DNA of 24,377 bases. Source: JBKHJZ01 sp046537875. Lineage in GTDB: Bacteria > Actinomycetota > Acidimicrobiia > Acidimicrobiales > VFJN01. This document shows positions 24,304 to 24,377 of the stretch, one piece after another. Below the pieces are notes generated by a model that searched no databases, had not been told where the DNA came from, and was given only the letters and a program-made list of their open reading frames with translations. The DNA lies in contig JBKHJZ010000034.1 in NCBI GenBank assembly GCA_046537875.1, forward strand, positions 1-24,377. Reading direction: 5' to 3'. The translations under genes were made by a program, and so were the position numbers. Position 1 is the first letter of the stretch. Each line of letters opens with the position of its first letter.

Positions 24304-24376
24304 GGGCCTGTAGCTCAGTGGTCAGAGCAGGCGACTCATAATCGCTTGGTCGCGGGTTCGATCCCCGCCGGGCCCA
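24304..24376 (+). tRNA. tRNA with CAT anticodon, most likely tRNA-Ile2
   Basis: A 73-nt cloverleaf. Acceptor GGGCCTG pairs with CGGGCCC (24369-24375), with discriminator A and one C after it before the window ends. D-stem GCTC/GAGC, anticodon loop CTCATAA (CAT), T-arm GCGGG-TTCGATC-CCCGC. The acceptor GGGCCTG is that of tRNA-Ile(GAT), and the D- and anticodon-arm sequence closely resembles E. coli tRNA-Ile2, whose C34 is changed to lysidine by TilS to read AUA. Elongator tRNA-Met is the alternative; initiator is unlikely because the acceptor's first pair is a normal G-C and the anticodon stem lacks three G-C pairs. Confidence 0.9.
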
Positions 24377-24377
24377 C

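Overview
The window is very GC-rich, has no sign of phage or insertion elements, and reads as the chromosome of a high-GC actinobacterium. GTG starts are common, genes are packed, and the primary sigma factor, primase and single-chain glycyl-tRNA synthetase are all of actinobacterial type. Acidimicrobiia (the Ilumatobacter/Iamia side of the phylum) is my best guess, but it rests on general impression, not on a search.

Layout from left to right. Positions 1-6000 (minus strand) carry a two-gene recombination operon: an AddB/RecC-like nuclease followed, with an ATGA overlap, by an AddA/UvrD-like helicase that runs off the left edge. Divergent to it are uppS (undecaprenyl diphosphate synthase) and recO. 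Next come an inverted RDD-family membrane protein with a long Pro/Gly-rich tail, then glyS. Convergent with glyS are a GNAT acetyltransferase and, further upstream on the same strand, an ArfB-like GGQ ribosome-rescue factor. A three-gene ABC-2 exporter operon (ATPase, permease, permease, each pair overlapping by GTGA) occupies 15027-12228. Divergent from it is ppdK (pyruvate phosphate dikinase), followed by a TerC-family gene.

The most informative non-coding element is a yybP-ykoY-type manganese riboswitch at about 17938-18063, directly ahead of terC. It has a 7-bp closing stem and a mutually exclusive hairpin abutting the Shine-Dalgarno, so terC is probably a Mn2+ exporter under translational control.

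Between terC and a phosphotransferase gene (minus strand) lies a truncated methyltransferase pseudogene carrying three frame changes. The right end holds the dnaG-rpoD pair (ATGA overlap; the macromolecular synthesis pair without rpsU directly adjacent in this window) and two tRNA genes, Asn(GTT) and a CAT tRNA that most resembles Ile2.

Other structure beyond genes: (i) a 17-bp sequence present twice direct and once inverted between recO and the RDD gene; (ii) a tandem duplication of a 102-bp hairpin-bearing unit between glyS and the acetyltransferase gene; (iii) a repeated arrangement in which a TANNNT box sits 6-8 nt before the start codon of most operon-leading genes, suggesting that leaderless transcription is the norm here. 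I found no clear candidate for a wholly new multi-gene system. The items worth follow-up are the riboswitch-terC unit, the repeats, the pseudogene, the leaderless promoters and the apparent loss of one Fe-S ligand in the AddB-like protein.
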